64,000 nt of DNA from Streptomyces venezuelae (GTDB lineage: Bacteria > Actinomycetota > Actinomycetes > Streptomycetales > Streptomycetaceae). The stretch spans positions 2,604,001 through 2,668,000 of the forward strand of contig NZ_CP029191.1 of the NCBI RefSeq assembly GCF_008642335.1, given 5' to 3'. The notes beneath the pieces were generated by a model, which did no database searches, was not told the origin of the DNA, and worked only from the letters and a program-made list of their open reading frames with translations. Below, piece after piece: positions 7,899-15,676 of this stretch; the first letter of the stretch is position 1; each line of letters starts with the position of its first letter. The translations under genes were made by a program, and so were the position numbers.

Positions 7899-8534
7899 TC
7901 ATTCGCCGCGGTACAGCTCACGCTTGTCGATATAACGCACCACACCGTCGGGCACCAGGTACCAGACCGGATCGCCCTTGGCGACGCGCGCGCGGCAGTC
8001 CGTGGACGAGATGGCCAGGGCGGGCACCTCAACCAGGGAGACACCACCCTTGGGCAGCCCGGGATCGGCCAGCGTGTGGCCGGGCCGGGTGACCCCGATG
8101 AAGTGCGCGAGGGAGAACAGCTCTTCCGTGTCCCGCCAGGTGAGGATCTGGCCGAGGGCGTCGGCGCCCGTGATGAAGAAGAGGTCCGTATCGGGGTTGA
8201 GGGCACGCAGATCGCGCAGCGTGTCCGTGGTGTACGTGGCCCCGCCGCGGTCGATGTCGATGCGGCTGACCGAGAACTGCGGGTTCTCCGCGGTCGCGAT
8301 GACCGTCATCAGATACCGGTCCTCGGCGGGCGAGACCTGCTTGTCGCTCTTCTGCCACGGCTGGCCGGTCGGCACGAACACCACCTCGTCGAGGTGGAAT
8401 TGCGCGGCGACCTCACTGGCCGCCACGAGGTGTCCGTGGTGGATCGGGTCAAACGTTCCGCCCATGACGCCCAGGCGGCGCTTGCCGTTGCTCACCGGAC
8501 CGATCTCCGGACCGGTCTCCGGACCGGTAGGCAT
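7899..8534 (-). CDS. nadD: Nicotinate-nucleotide adenylyltransferase
   Basis: NadD adenylates nicotinate mononucleotide in NAD biosynthesis. The nucleotidyltransferase motif [11 protein letters not shown] is present, as are [25 protein letters not shown] and the C-terminal [10 protein letters not shown] motif (ISST). I prefer the ATG at 8534 (211 residues) because GGGAGAGCAGG precedes it; an ATG at 8549 would add five residues. It heads nadD-LCP-rsfS-histidine phosphatase, the gaps being short or overlapping. The first ~15 residues are Gly/Pro-rich and vary in the family. Confidence 0.95.
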   Translation of the reverse strand: MPTGPETGPEIGPVSNGKRRLGVMGGTFDPIHHGHLVAASEVAAQFHLDEVVFVPTGQPWQKSDKQVSPAEDRYLMTVIATAENPQFSVSRIDIDRGGATYTTDTLRDLRALNPDTDLFFITGADALGQILTWRDTEELFSLAHFIGVTRPGHTLADPGLPKGGVSLVEVPALAISSTDCRARVAKGDPVWYLVPDGVVRYIDKRELYRGE

Positions 8535-8600
8535 GTCCTGCTCTCCCATGCGTGCAGACCCTACCGGCCCGGCGGACGGGCCCTGTTTCAGCGGTCCCGT

Positions 8601-8765
8601 TCAGCGGTCCCGGTTGAAGCGGGTGGTGATCCACAGGAGCAGCAGGAGGACGACGAACGCGCCGCCTCCGGTGAGGAGAGGGCTGAGGCTTTCGTGGTTG
8701 CCGCCGTGCTCGCCGCCCTCGGAGGCGAGAGTGACCAGCTGGGCGGCGTTGCTGTGGAGGCTCAT
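8601..8765 (-). CDS. 54-residue single-pass membrane protein
   Basis: A short ORF starting MSLHSNAAQLVTLASEGG and ending ITTRFNRDR. One hydrophobic helix lies at residues ~33-47, followed by a basic cytoplasmic tail. The ATG is at 8765. Synonymous positions are GC-rich as in real genes of this window. It sits upstream of nadD on the same strand, about 65 bp away. No function can be inferred; it may have a role with the neighbouring 88-residue membrane protein. Confidence 0.6.
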   Translation of the reverse strand: MSLHSNAAQLVTLASEGGEHGGNHESLSPLLTGGGAFVVLLLLLWITTRFNRDR

Positions 8766-8851
8766 CTCAGGCAGGACCTATCCGGAGGTGGGATGGACAT
8801 AAAGACTTCCGGCCCATCGTAAGCGGGAGGCCCGTTCCGCCTTACGCCGAC

Positions 8852-9118
8852 TCAGCCGTTGCGGTGGTCGGCGTCCTCGGAGGACTTCTTGTCGGCGTCC
8901 TCGGAGGACTTCTTGTCGGTGTCCCCGGCAGCGTTCTTGCCGGCGCCCTCGGAGGCCTTGTCGGCCCCCTGCCGGTACCCCCGCAACAGGAACCAGCCGA
9001 CCAGTACGCATCCGACGACCATGACGATCAGCACGATCCGCAGCAGATTGCCCGGTCCCTGCTGCTCCGCGGCCTTGGCCGCCTCCGTGAGCCAGTCGGC
9101 CCCAGGGTTGTGCTCCAT
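8852..9118 (-). CDS. Small membrane protein with DADKKSSE repeats
   Basis: An 88-residue protein with one TM helix (residues ~27-46) and a charged cytoplasmic tail. The tail contains a short tandem repeat, D-A-D-K-K-S-S-E, in two perfect copies plus partial ones, produced by a 24-bp DNA tandem repeat at 8867-8915. It starts at the ATG at 9118, preceded by GGAGTC. It diverges from the M48 protease gene. Function unknown. Confidence 0.7.
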   Translation of the reverse strand: MEHNPGADWLTEAAKAAEQQGPGNLLRIVLIVMVVGCVLVGWFLLRGYRQGADKASEGAGKNAAGDTDKKSSEDADKKSSEDADHRNG

Positions 9119-9217
9119 GACGGAAGACTCCTTCTGTGTGCTGCCCTGTCACGGTATCTCCGCCTAGGCTTGGCCCCACCTCGGGGGCACGAGAGGACGA
9201 GACATGGGGGATGCGGC

Positions 9218-10300
9218 ATGACCGACGACAACCACCACGGCGGGGGCGGCGAGGGCCACGAGCGGATGCCGAGCCGGCAGCGCAGGCGCTTCCCGGGCAT
9301 CTCCTCGCGCGCCTACGAGCACCCGGCGGACCGTTCGGCCCTGGTGGCCCTGCGCAAGCTCAGCGGCTTCGACACGGTCTTCAAGGCCCTCAGCGGCCTG
9401 CTCCCCGAGCGGAGCCTGAGGCTCCTGTTCCTGTCGGACTCCGTACGTGTGTCCGACGCGCAGTTCGCGCACCTCAACACCATGCTGCGGGACGCCTGTT
9501 ACATCCTGGACCTGGAGAAGGTCCCGCCGATGTACGTGAACCAGGACCCGAACCCGAACGCGATGTGCATCGGCCTGGACGAGCCGATCATCGTCGTGAC
9601 CACGGGCCTGGTCGAACTGCTCGACGAGGAGGAGATGCGGGCGGTCGTCGGGCATGAGGTGGGCCACGCCCTCTCCGGCCACGCGGTCTACCGCACGATC
9701 CTGCTGTTCCTCACGAATCTCGCCCTGAAGGTCGCGTGGATCCCGCTCGGGAACGTCGCGATCATGGCGATCGTGACGGGGCTGCGCGAGTGGTTCCGCA
9801 AGTCGGAGCTGTCGGCGGACCGGGCGGGCCTGCTGGTCGGCCAGGACCTGAAGGCCTCGATGCGGGGCCTGATGAAGCTGGCGGGCGGCAACCACCTGCA
9901 CGAGATGAACGTGGACGCGTTCCTGGAGCAGGCCGAGGAGTACGAGGCCGGGGGCGACCTGCGCGACTCCGTCCTGAAGATCCTCAACGTCCTGCCGCGC
10001 ACGCACCCCTTCGCCGCGGTCCGCGCCGCCGAGCTGAAGAAGTGGGCCGAGTCGCGGGACCACCAGCGGATCATGGACGGCCACTACCCCCGCCGCGACG
10101 AGGACAAGGACACGTCGGTCTCCGACTCCTTCCGGCAGTCGGCGTCGTCGTACGCCGACAACGTCCGCAACAGCAAGGACCCGCTGATGAAGCTGGTCAC
10201 CGACATCGCGGGCGGCGCGGGCGACCTCGGCGGCAAGCTCCGCGGCAGGTTCACGGGCTCGAACAACGGCGACGGCGCGCCCGAGGACAAGCAGCCTTAG
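9218..10300 (+). CDS. M48 family metallopeptidase
   Basis: A 360-residue membrane-associated zinc protease. The HEVGH motif is at residues 146-150 (after MRAVVG), and the third zinc ligand is likely the Glu in RKSELSADRAG. Hydrophobic segments near residues ~155-190 flank the active site as in HtpX-like M48 enzymes. The C-terminal ~80 residues look disordered and charged. The ATG at 9218 has a G-rich site before it; the longer reading frame upstream overlaps the divergent small gene. The stop overlaps the convergent downstream gene by 4 bp. The substrate is likely membrane or misfolded protein (family inference). Confidence 0.88.
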   Translation: MTDDNHHGGGGEGHERMPSRQRRRFPGISSRAYEHPADRSALVALRKLSGFDTVFKALSGLLPERSLRLLFLSDSVRVSDAQFAHLNTMLRDACYILDLEKVPPMYVNQDPNPNAMCIGLDEPIIVVTTGLVELLDEEEMRAVVGHEVGHALSGHAVYRTILLFLTNLALKVAWIPLGNVAIMAIVTGLREWFRKSELSADRAGLLVGQDLKASMRGLMKLAGGNHLHEMNVDAFLEQAEEYEAGGDLRDSVLKILNVLPRTHPFAAVRAAELKKWAESRDHQRIMDGHYPRRDEDKDTSVSDSFRQSASSYADNVRNSKDPLMKLVTDIAGGAGDLGGKLRGRFTGSNNGDGAPEDKQP

Positions 10301-11406
10301 CCGGACGCCGACAGCGAAGGCTGGGCCGACGCCGCGAGAGACCCGCACAGCGGCGTCGCTCCCCCGGTCGCGTACGGATCCGTGCCGGCCGGGCCGCCCG
10401 TCTTCGCCCGCTCCCCGGCGAGCAGCGGTCGCAGGTGGTCCGCCGACCCTGCGGCGCAGGCCAGCGGGCCCGCCTGGGTCGCGGAGGTCAGCACCTCGGC
10501 GCGGTGCATGCGCAGGTCGTCGCGGTCGAAGCGGAAGTGCAGCTCGCGGCGGACGGTGAACAGCGACGCCCGCGCCCGCTCGTCGTCGGCGCCCTTGGCA
10601 CGCCGCGTGCCCTCGCGGTCGACGCCCCGGAGGGCATACACGAACGTGTGATCCGAGGTCACCTCAAGCGTGTTCTTGTCGGTCTCGACGATCCGCAGCG
10701 TGCCCTCGGCCCTGACCCGGTGGTCGGCGAGCGCGGCCCGCGCCGGGTCGAACCGCACGAGCCACCCCGTCGCCGCATGCCGCCCGTCGGCCGCCGGACG
10801 GTTGAAACTCCGGTCGAACTGGGCGTACTGCTGCGGATCGATCAGCAGGCGTACGTCGCGCGGGGAGCCGCCCGCGAGCACGTCCGGGTCGAGGGCGGAC
10901 TCGACCAGGTAGTCCTTGGCGGTGACGAGCGCCCCCATCACCTGGCTGTCCGAGAAGTGTGAAGTGCGGCGCACCGGCGGGAGGTTGATGCCGCCCGCGC
11001 CGACGCGGAACTCGGCGGCGGGGCTGTGCGCGTACAGGTCGGAGACGCTCTTCGAGCCCGGCACGCGGCCGGTCGGGGCGAGGGGCGTCACGGTCATGCG
11101 CAGGGGTTCGGGGCGTTTGGCGGCCGGGGACTGGTACGGGCTGCGCAGGCCGATGTAGATCGCGGTGCCGAAGGCGACGGCGATCAGCACGACGAGGATC
11201 AACAGCTGCCGGGAGAGGGTCCGGTGGAGTCCCGGGCGGCGGCGGACGGCGCGCGTGTGGTCGCCCATGCGCTCCTGCGCGGAGAACTCCTGGAGGCGGG
11301 CAGCCCGCACGAACGACTCGTCGAAGACAACCGATCGGTACTCGTCCTCGCCACCGCCGGCAGCGCCCTCGGGTGTCCCCGCGGGTGGATCTCCTGGCCC
11401 GCCCAT
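10297..11406 (-). CDS. Membrane-anchored protein with SVVFDE motif
   Basis: A 369-residue unrecognised protein. A short cytoplasmic segment contains EYRSVVFDESFVRAARLQE (residues ~22-40), a TM helix lies at ~70-88, and an extracellular domain of about 280 residues ends in a Ser/Ala-rich tail. Two Cys near the C-terminus (PLACAAG and PLCGSL) may form a disulfide. The adjacent upstream gene (11486-12100) carries the same cytoplasmic motif, so the two probably bind a common partner. Its stop overlaps the M48 gene convergently. Function unknown. Confidence 0.72.
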   Translation of the reverse strand: MGGPGDPPAGTPEGAAGGGEDEYRSVVFDESFVRAARLQEFSAQERMGDHTRAVRRRPGLHRTLSRQLLILVVLIAVAFGTAIYIGLRSPYQSPAAKRPEPLRMTVTPLAPTGRVPGSKSVSDLYAHSPAAEFRVGAGGINLPPVRRTSHFSDSQVMGALVTAKDYLVESALDPDVLAGGSPRDVRLLIDPQQYAQFDRSFNRPAADGRHAATGWLVRFDPARAALADHRVRAEGTLRIVETDKNTLEVTSDHTFVYALRGVDREGTRRAKGADDERARASLFTVRRELHFRFDRDDLRMHRAEVLTSATQAGPLACAAGSADHLRPLLAGERAKTGGPAGTDPYATGGATPLCGSLAASAQPSLSASG

Positions 11407-11485
11407 ACCTTCAGGGTAGGTCTCCGGGCCGTCAGGTAAACGCCCTGGTACACGACAACTTCTGACAACACATCACGTGTGCGCC

Positions 11486-12100
11486 TCAGGGCGTGCGTGG
11501 CGTCGCGGGCACCGCGGACTGGCTGAACTCGGCGGAGACGGAGGGGCTGGGCGACGCTTCGTTGTCGGCGCTCTGCCCGACCTCGGTCGAGGCGGGCGCG
11601 GGCACCTGGCCCGAGCCGCCCGACGAGGCTCCTCGGTAGACGGCGGTGAAGGCGAGGGCGACCATGCCGATGCCCATCAGGAGGGCGAGCATCCACGCTA
11701 TGGGGCGGTGCCAGCGGACCTGGCCGGGGTGGCGGCCCGGGCGGCCGTACCCCCCGTCCGGGGCATCGCGTTCGTAGGCGTCGTCGAGGTCGTCATCGCG
11801 GGCGAACCCGGGTCCGTCGTCCGGGCCGAAGCCGTCTTCGTAGAGCTCGTCGTCCGCCGTGTCGTGGGCCCGGCCGCGGGTGCGCGCCCTGCGGGCCTCC
11901 GCCTCGGAGGCCTCGGCGCGCGCCTCGGCAGCGGCCAACAACCGCTCCACGGCGGTCGGTTCATGGATCTCCGCGGCCCGCACGAAGTCCTCGTCGAAGA
12001 CCACGGAGGCGAACTCTTCGTCCGCACCCCCGCGGTCGCGGTCGTCGTCGGGCTCCCAGCCGTCAGGGAACGACGGCGTGCCCCCCACGTCCTCCGGCAC
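11486..12100 (-). CDS. Membrane protein with SVVFDE motif
   Basis: A 204-residue unrecognised protein. It has a long acidic/Arg-rich cytoplasmic region with EFASVVFDEDFVRAAEIHE (residues ~29-47), an Ala/Glu/Arg-rich probable coiled coil (~52-75), one TM helix (~134-155) and a ~50-residue Ser/Pro-rich extracellular tail. It shares its N-terminal motif with the next gene (10297-11406). It lies just downstream of proA on the same strand. Start GTG at 12100 (GGAGG upstream). Function unknown. Confidence 0.7.
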   Translation of the reverse strand: MPEDVGGTPSFPDGWEPDDDRDRGGADEEFASVVFDEDFVRAAEIHEPTAVERLLAAAEARAEASEAEARRARTRGRAHDTADDELYEDGFGPDDGPGFARDDDLDDAYERDAPDGGYGRPGRHPGQVRWHRPIAWMLALLMGIGMVALAFTAVYRGASSGGSGQVPAPASTEVGQSADNEASPSPSVSAEFSQSAVPATPRTP

Positions 12101-12150
12101 CCCTCCAGCCTAGACCTGGAACGGTCAATTTGGGCAGGGCAAAGGGGAAT

Positions 12151-13443
12151 TCAGCGGATGTGGCCGTCGCCCGTGACGATGTACTTGGTGGAGGTCAGCT
12201 CGGGCAGTCCCATCGGGCCACGCGCGTGCAGCTTCTGGGTGGAGATGCCGATCTCGGCGCCGAAGCCGAACTGGCCGCCGTCGGTGAAGCGCGTCGAGGC
12301 GTTCACGGCGACCGTGGTGGAGTCGACGAGTTGGGTGAAGCGGCGGGCGGCCTGCTGCGAGGTGGTGACGATCGCCTCGGTGTGCCCGGAGGTCCACAGC
12401 CGGATGTGCTCGACGGCCTGCTCCAGCGTGTCGACGACGGCGGCCGCGATGTCGTACGACAGGTACTCGGTCTCCCAGTCCTCGGTGGCCGCGGGGACGA
12501 CGGTGGCCTTGCTGCCCTCGGCGTACGTGATGACGCGCTCGTCGGCGTGGACGGTGACGCCGGCCTCGGCGAGGGCGTCCAGGGCGCGCGGCAGGAACGC
12601 GTCGGCGATGTCGCGGTGCACGAGCAGGGTCTCGGCGGCGTTGCAGACGCTGGGGCGCTGCGCCTTGGAGTTGATGAGGATGTCGACGGCCATGTCGATG
12701 TCGGCGGCGGCGTCCACGTAGACGTGGCAGTTGCCGGTGCCGGTCTCGATGACGGGGACGGTGGACTCCTCGACGACCGTCTTGATCAGGGAGGCGCCAC
12801 CGCGCGGGATGAGGACGTCGACCAGGCCGCGGGCGCGCATGAGCTCGCGCACGGAGTCGCGGTTCTCGCCCGGGACGAGCTGGACGGCGTCGGCGGGCAG
12901 TCCTGCGCCGTGCACGGCGTCGCGCAGGACGCGCACGAGGGCCGTGTTCGACCCGTACGCCGAGGACGAGCCGCGGAGCAGGACGGCGTTGCCGGACTTG
13001 AGGCAGAGGGCCGCCGCGTCCACGGTGACGTTGGGCCTGGCCTCGTAGATGATCCCGACGACGCCGAGCGGGACACGGACCTGGCGCAGGTCGATGCCGT
13101 TGGGGAGCGTCGAGCCGCGGACGACCTCTCCGACCGGGTCGGGCAGGGCGGCCACGTCGCGCACGTCGGCGGCGATGGCGCGGACCCGCTCGGGGGTGAG
13201 GGTGAGCCGGTCGACGATGGACTCGCTGGTGCCGGCCTCGCGGGCGCGCTCCGTGTCCTTGCCGTTGGCCTCGACGATCTCGGCGGTCCGCACCTCGAGC
13301 GCGTCCGCGATCGCGAGCAGCGCGTCGTCCTTGGCGGAGCGCGGCAGCGGGGCGAGCGTGGCGGCGGCGCCGCGGGCGCGGTAGGCGGTCTGGGCGACCG
13401 GCGAGAGGTTGTCGTAGGGCGAGACGGGAGAGAGCGACGTCAT
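12151..13443 (-). CDS. proA: Glutamate-5-semialdehyde dehydrogenase (gamma-glutamyl phosphate reductase)
   Basis: A 430-residue ProA, the NADPH-dependent second step of proline synthesis. An aldehyde-dehydrogenase-like fold is evident from [31 protein letters not shown], the catalytic Cys region [16 protein letters not shown], and [22 protein letters not shown] near the C-terminus. Length matches the family. It lies downstream of proB, with a 162-residue unknown gene between. Start ATG at 13443. Confidence 0.96.
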   Translation of the reverse strand: MTSLSPVSPYDNLSPVAQTAYRARGAAATLAPLPRSAKDDALLAIADALEVRTAEIVEANGKDTERAREAGTSESIVDRLTLTPERVRAIAADVRDVAALPDPVGEVVRGSTLPNGIDLRQVRVPLGVVGIIYEARPNVTVDAAALCLKSGNAVLLRGSSSAYGSNTALVRVLRDAVHGAGLPADAVQLVPGENRDSVRELMRARGLVDVLIPRGGASLIKTVVEESTVPVIETGTGNCHVYVDAAADIDMAVDILINSKAQRPSVCNAAETLLVHRDIADAFLPRALDALAEAGVTVHADERVITYAEGSKATVVPAATEDWETEYLSYDIAAAVVDTLEQAVEHIRLWTSGHTEAIVTTSQQAARRFTQLVDSTTVAVNASTRFTDGGQFGFGAEIGISTQKLHARGPMGLPELTSTKYIVTGDGHIR

Positions 13444-13531
13444 GCCCGCAGGGTAATCCCCGTGTGCGGGGCGTCCACCCGCTGTTCCACTTCCCGAGAC
13501 CGGTCCGTCCGGTGTCCCGCGGGACTACGGC

Positions 13532-14020
13532 TCAAAAGGGGTGCACGCCGACGGGGGTGGCCGGTAACGGTCCGTAACCCTCCGCGATGCGCTGGTGGTA
13601 AGTGTCGCGGCCGATCACCTCGAGCCCCACGATCTCCCACGGCGGCAGCTGGGCGCTCTGCCGGTGCTCGCCCCACAGGCGCAGGGCGACCGCGGCGGCG
13701 TCGTGCAGGTCGCGGGCCTCTTCCCAGTAGCGGATCTCGGCGTGGTCCGGCGCGTATCTGCTGGTCAGCAGAAAGGGATGGTCGTGGGCGAGCTGTTCGA
13801 GACCCCGTCTGACCTCGTCCAACGGCGCTTCCTTGCCCGAGACGCTCAGCGTGACGTGCCAGAGGCGGGGCGTCTCCGTCGGCTCGGCATCGCGGCCGTC
13901 GCCCGCGTCGGCCGCGCGTGGCTGATGCGGATCGCTCTCGTACGCCGTCCCCGCGGCGACGCTCGTCAGCGCCCGCTCAGCCGAGCCGCGGGACGCCGCC
14001 CCAGGGCGCACTCGTCTCAC
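13532..14020 (-). CDS. Conserved unknown between proB and proA
   Basis: A 162-residue soluble protein. After a variable N-terminal ~50 residues, it contains PRLWHVTLSVSG, EQLAHDHPFLLTSRYAPDHAEIRYWEEA and a C-terminal IGRDTYHQRIAEGYG, which suggests a small alpha/beta fold with conserved His and Asp. The start is set by an excellent ribosome binding site, AAAGGAGG, 5 nt before the GTG at 14020; longer frames upstream lack one. It lies between proB and proA on the same strand. I do not recognise a family. Confidence 0.75.
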   Translation of the reverse strand: MRRVRPGAASRGSAERALTSVAAGTAYESDPHQPRAADAGDGRDAEPTETPRLWHVTLSVSGKEAPLDEVRRGLEQLAHDHPFLLTSRYAPDHAEIRYWEEARDLHDAAAVALRLWGEHRQSAQLPPWEIVGLEVIGRDTYHQRIAEGYGPLPATPVGVHPF

Positions 14021-14235
14021 GACGGCCTCCTTTACGCAATGGTGTGCCGATACGCAACGGTCGTGCAGAACTGTCTTCAACAAAGTTGAGCAGGCCAAGC
14101 AGTGCCGCGGGGCGGTTTTGGGGAGTTTCACCTTCCGCGGGCCCGTCGGCGGGGGCCGTGCGCGATGGTTTTCGGCCGGGGCCCACGAGGCGTGCGGGAC
14201 GGGCGGTCGGACGCGACCTGGGGCTTTCCCGAGTG

Positions 14236-15363
14236 CTATCCGGGCAGCAGGACGAGGTCGTCCCGGTGCACGACTTCCCGCTCGTACGCAGGTCCGAGTT
14301 CCTTGGCGAGGTCCCTCGTGGAGCGGCCGATGAGCAACGGGATCTCCTTGGCGTCGAAGTTCACCAGACCACGCGCCACCGCACGGCCCGCGGCGTCCCG
14401 CAGCTCGACGGGGTCGCCCGCGGTGAAGTCGCCCTCGACGGCGGCGATCCCGGCCGGAAGCAGCGACTTGCGCCCCTCGACGACCGCGCGCACCGCCCCG
14501 TCGTCGAGGGTGAGGGCGCCGCGCGGCTCGGAGGCGTGCTGCAGCCACAGGAGGCGGTCGGCGGAGCGGCGGCCGGTGCGGTGGAAGTACGTACCGGTGG
14601 CGCGGCCCGCGAGGGCGTCCCCGGCGTGGCTGGCGGAGGTCAGGACGACGGGGATGCCCGCGGCGGCGGCGATCCGGGCCGCCTCGACCTTGGTGACCAT
14701 GCCGCCGGTGCCGACGCCGGCCTTGCCCGCGCTGCCGATCTCGACGTGCGCCATGTCGGTGGGGCCCCTGACCTCGTCGATGCGGGAGGTGCCGGGCTTC
14801 GCTGGGTCGCCGTCGTAGAGGCCGTCCACGTCGGAGAGGAGGACGAGGAGGTCGGCGTGGACGAGGTGCGCGACGAGGGCGGCGAGCCGGTCGTTGTCGC
14901 CGAAGCGGATCTCGTCGGTCGCGACGGTGTCGTTCTCGTTCACGATGGGCAGCGCGCCCATGGCGAGCAGCTGGTCGAGGGTGCGCGAGGCGTTGCGGTG
15001 GTGTGCCCTGCGGGCCATGTCGTCGGAGGTGAGGAGGACCTGTCCGACGCGGACGCCGTAGCGCGCGAAGGAGGCGGTGTAGCGGGCCACGAGCAGGCCC
15101 TGGCCGACGCTGGCCGCTGCCTGCTGGCGTGCGAGGTCCTTGGGGCGGCGCACGAGGCCGAGCGGGGAGAGTCCGGCGGCGATGGCGCCGGAGGAGACGA
15201 GCACGATCTCGCGCAGGCCGCCGTCGCGGCTCTTGGCGAGCACGTCGACGAGGGCGTCGACACGGTCCGCGTCCAGGCCCCCCGATGCGGTGGTCAGGGA
15301 CGACGACCCGACCTTGACGACGACCCGCCGGGCCTCTGCCACTGACTGCCTTGCCGATGCCAC
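14236..15363 (-). CDS. proB: Glutamate 5-kinase
   Basis: A 375-residue ProB, which phosphorylates glutamate as the first step of proline synthesis. It has an amino-acid kinase domain (VVVKVGSSSLT, LVSSGAIAAG, PIVNENDTVA, GTGGMVTKVEAA) and a C-terminal PUA domain (GALTLDDGAVRAVVEGRKSL to the end). I chose the GTG at 15363 because GGGGAAG precedes it. Proline feedback normally acts on the kinase domain. It diverges from the TagF-like gene across 313 bp. Confidence 0.96.
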   Translation of the reverse strand: MASARQSVAEARRVVVKVGSSSLTTASGGLDADRVDALVDVLAKSRDGGLREIVLVSSGAIAAGLSPLGLVRRPKDLARQQAAASVGQGLLVARYTASFARYGVRVGQVLLTSDDMARRAHHRNASRTLDQLLAMGALPIVNENDTVATDEIRFGDNDRLAALVAHLVHADLLVLLSDVDGLYDGDPAKPGTSRIDEVRGPTDMAHVEIGSAGKAGVGTGGMVTKVEAARIAAAAGIPVVLTSASHAGDALAGRATGTYFHRTGRRSADRLLWLQHASEPRGALTLDDGAVRAVVEGRKSLLPAGIAAVEGDFTAGDPVELRDAAGRAVARGLVNFDAKEIPLLIGRSTRDLAKELGPAYEREVVHRDDLVLLPG

Positions 15364-15676
15364 GCTCTTCCCCAAATGATCCCGATGCCCCGGACCCGCG
15401 GTCCCGGACCTGCAATCTACGTGAGGGCGCGGGCCGGGCGCCTGCCCATTCCGAGGCGCGGACCGGGGCCCGGAGGCGGGCGGGCGCATTCCCGTCAGAG
15501 GCGAAAGACACCTCCGAGGTTCAGTCCGTTTGCCCCTTTATCCGGTGATTGACGTCACGGAAGATTGCTAGGGACCCACTGCGCGTCATACGGTCAGTGG
15601 TCGACTTTCGACTTTTTTCGTCTTCACTCGGTTCCCCCCCATCCCCTCTTCTCATCCCCGCCAGGAGCCAAAGCCC
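15364..15676. other. Divergent intergenic region proB / TagF-like gene
   Basis: A 313-bp non-coding stretch that must hold promoters for both genes. A pyrimidine-rich tract with T6 (about 15614-15660) lies before the plus-strand start. A TTGACG at 15549 has no -10 at normal spacing, so I do not call a promoter. Confidence 0.5.

Noticed and set aside
14236..15511. Long minus frame overlapping proB and continuing into the 162-residue gene
   Set aside because: proB occupies another frame with clear kinase motifs. Only the downstream part after GTG 14020 is coding.
15549..15574. Promoter TTGACG...TAGGGA before the TagF-like gene
   Set aside because: The spacer is only 14 bp, too short for a standard promoter.
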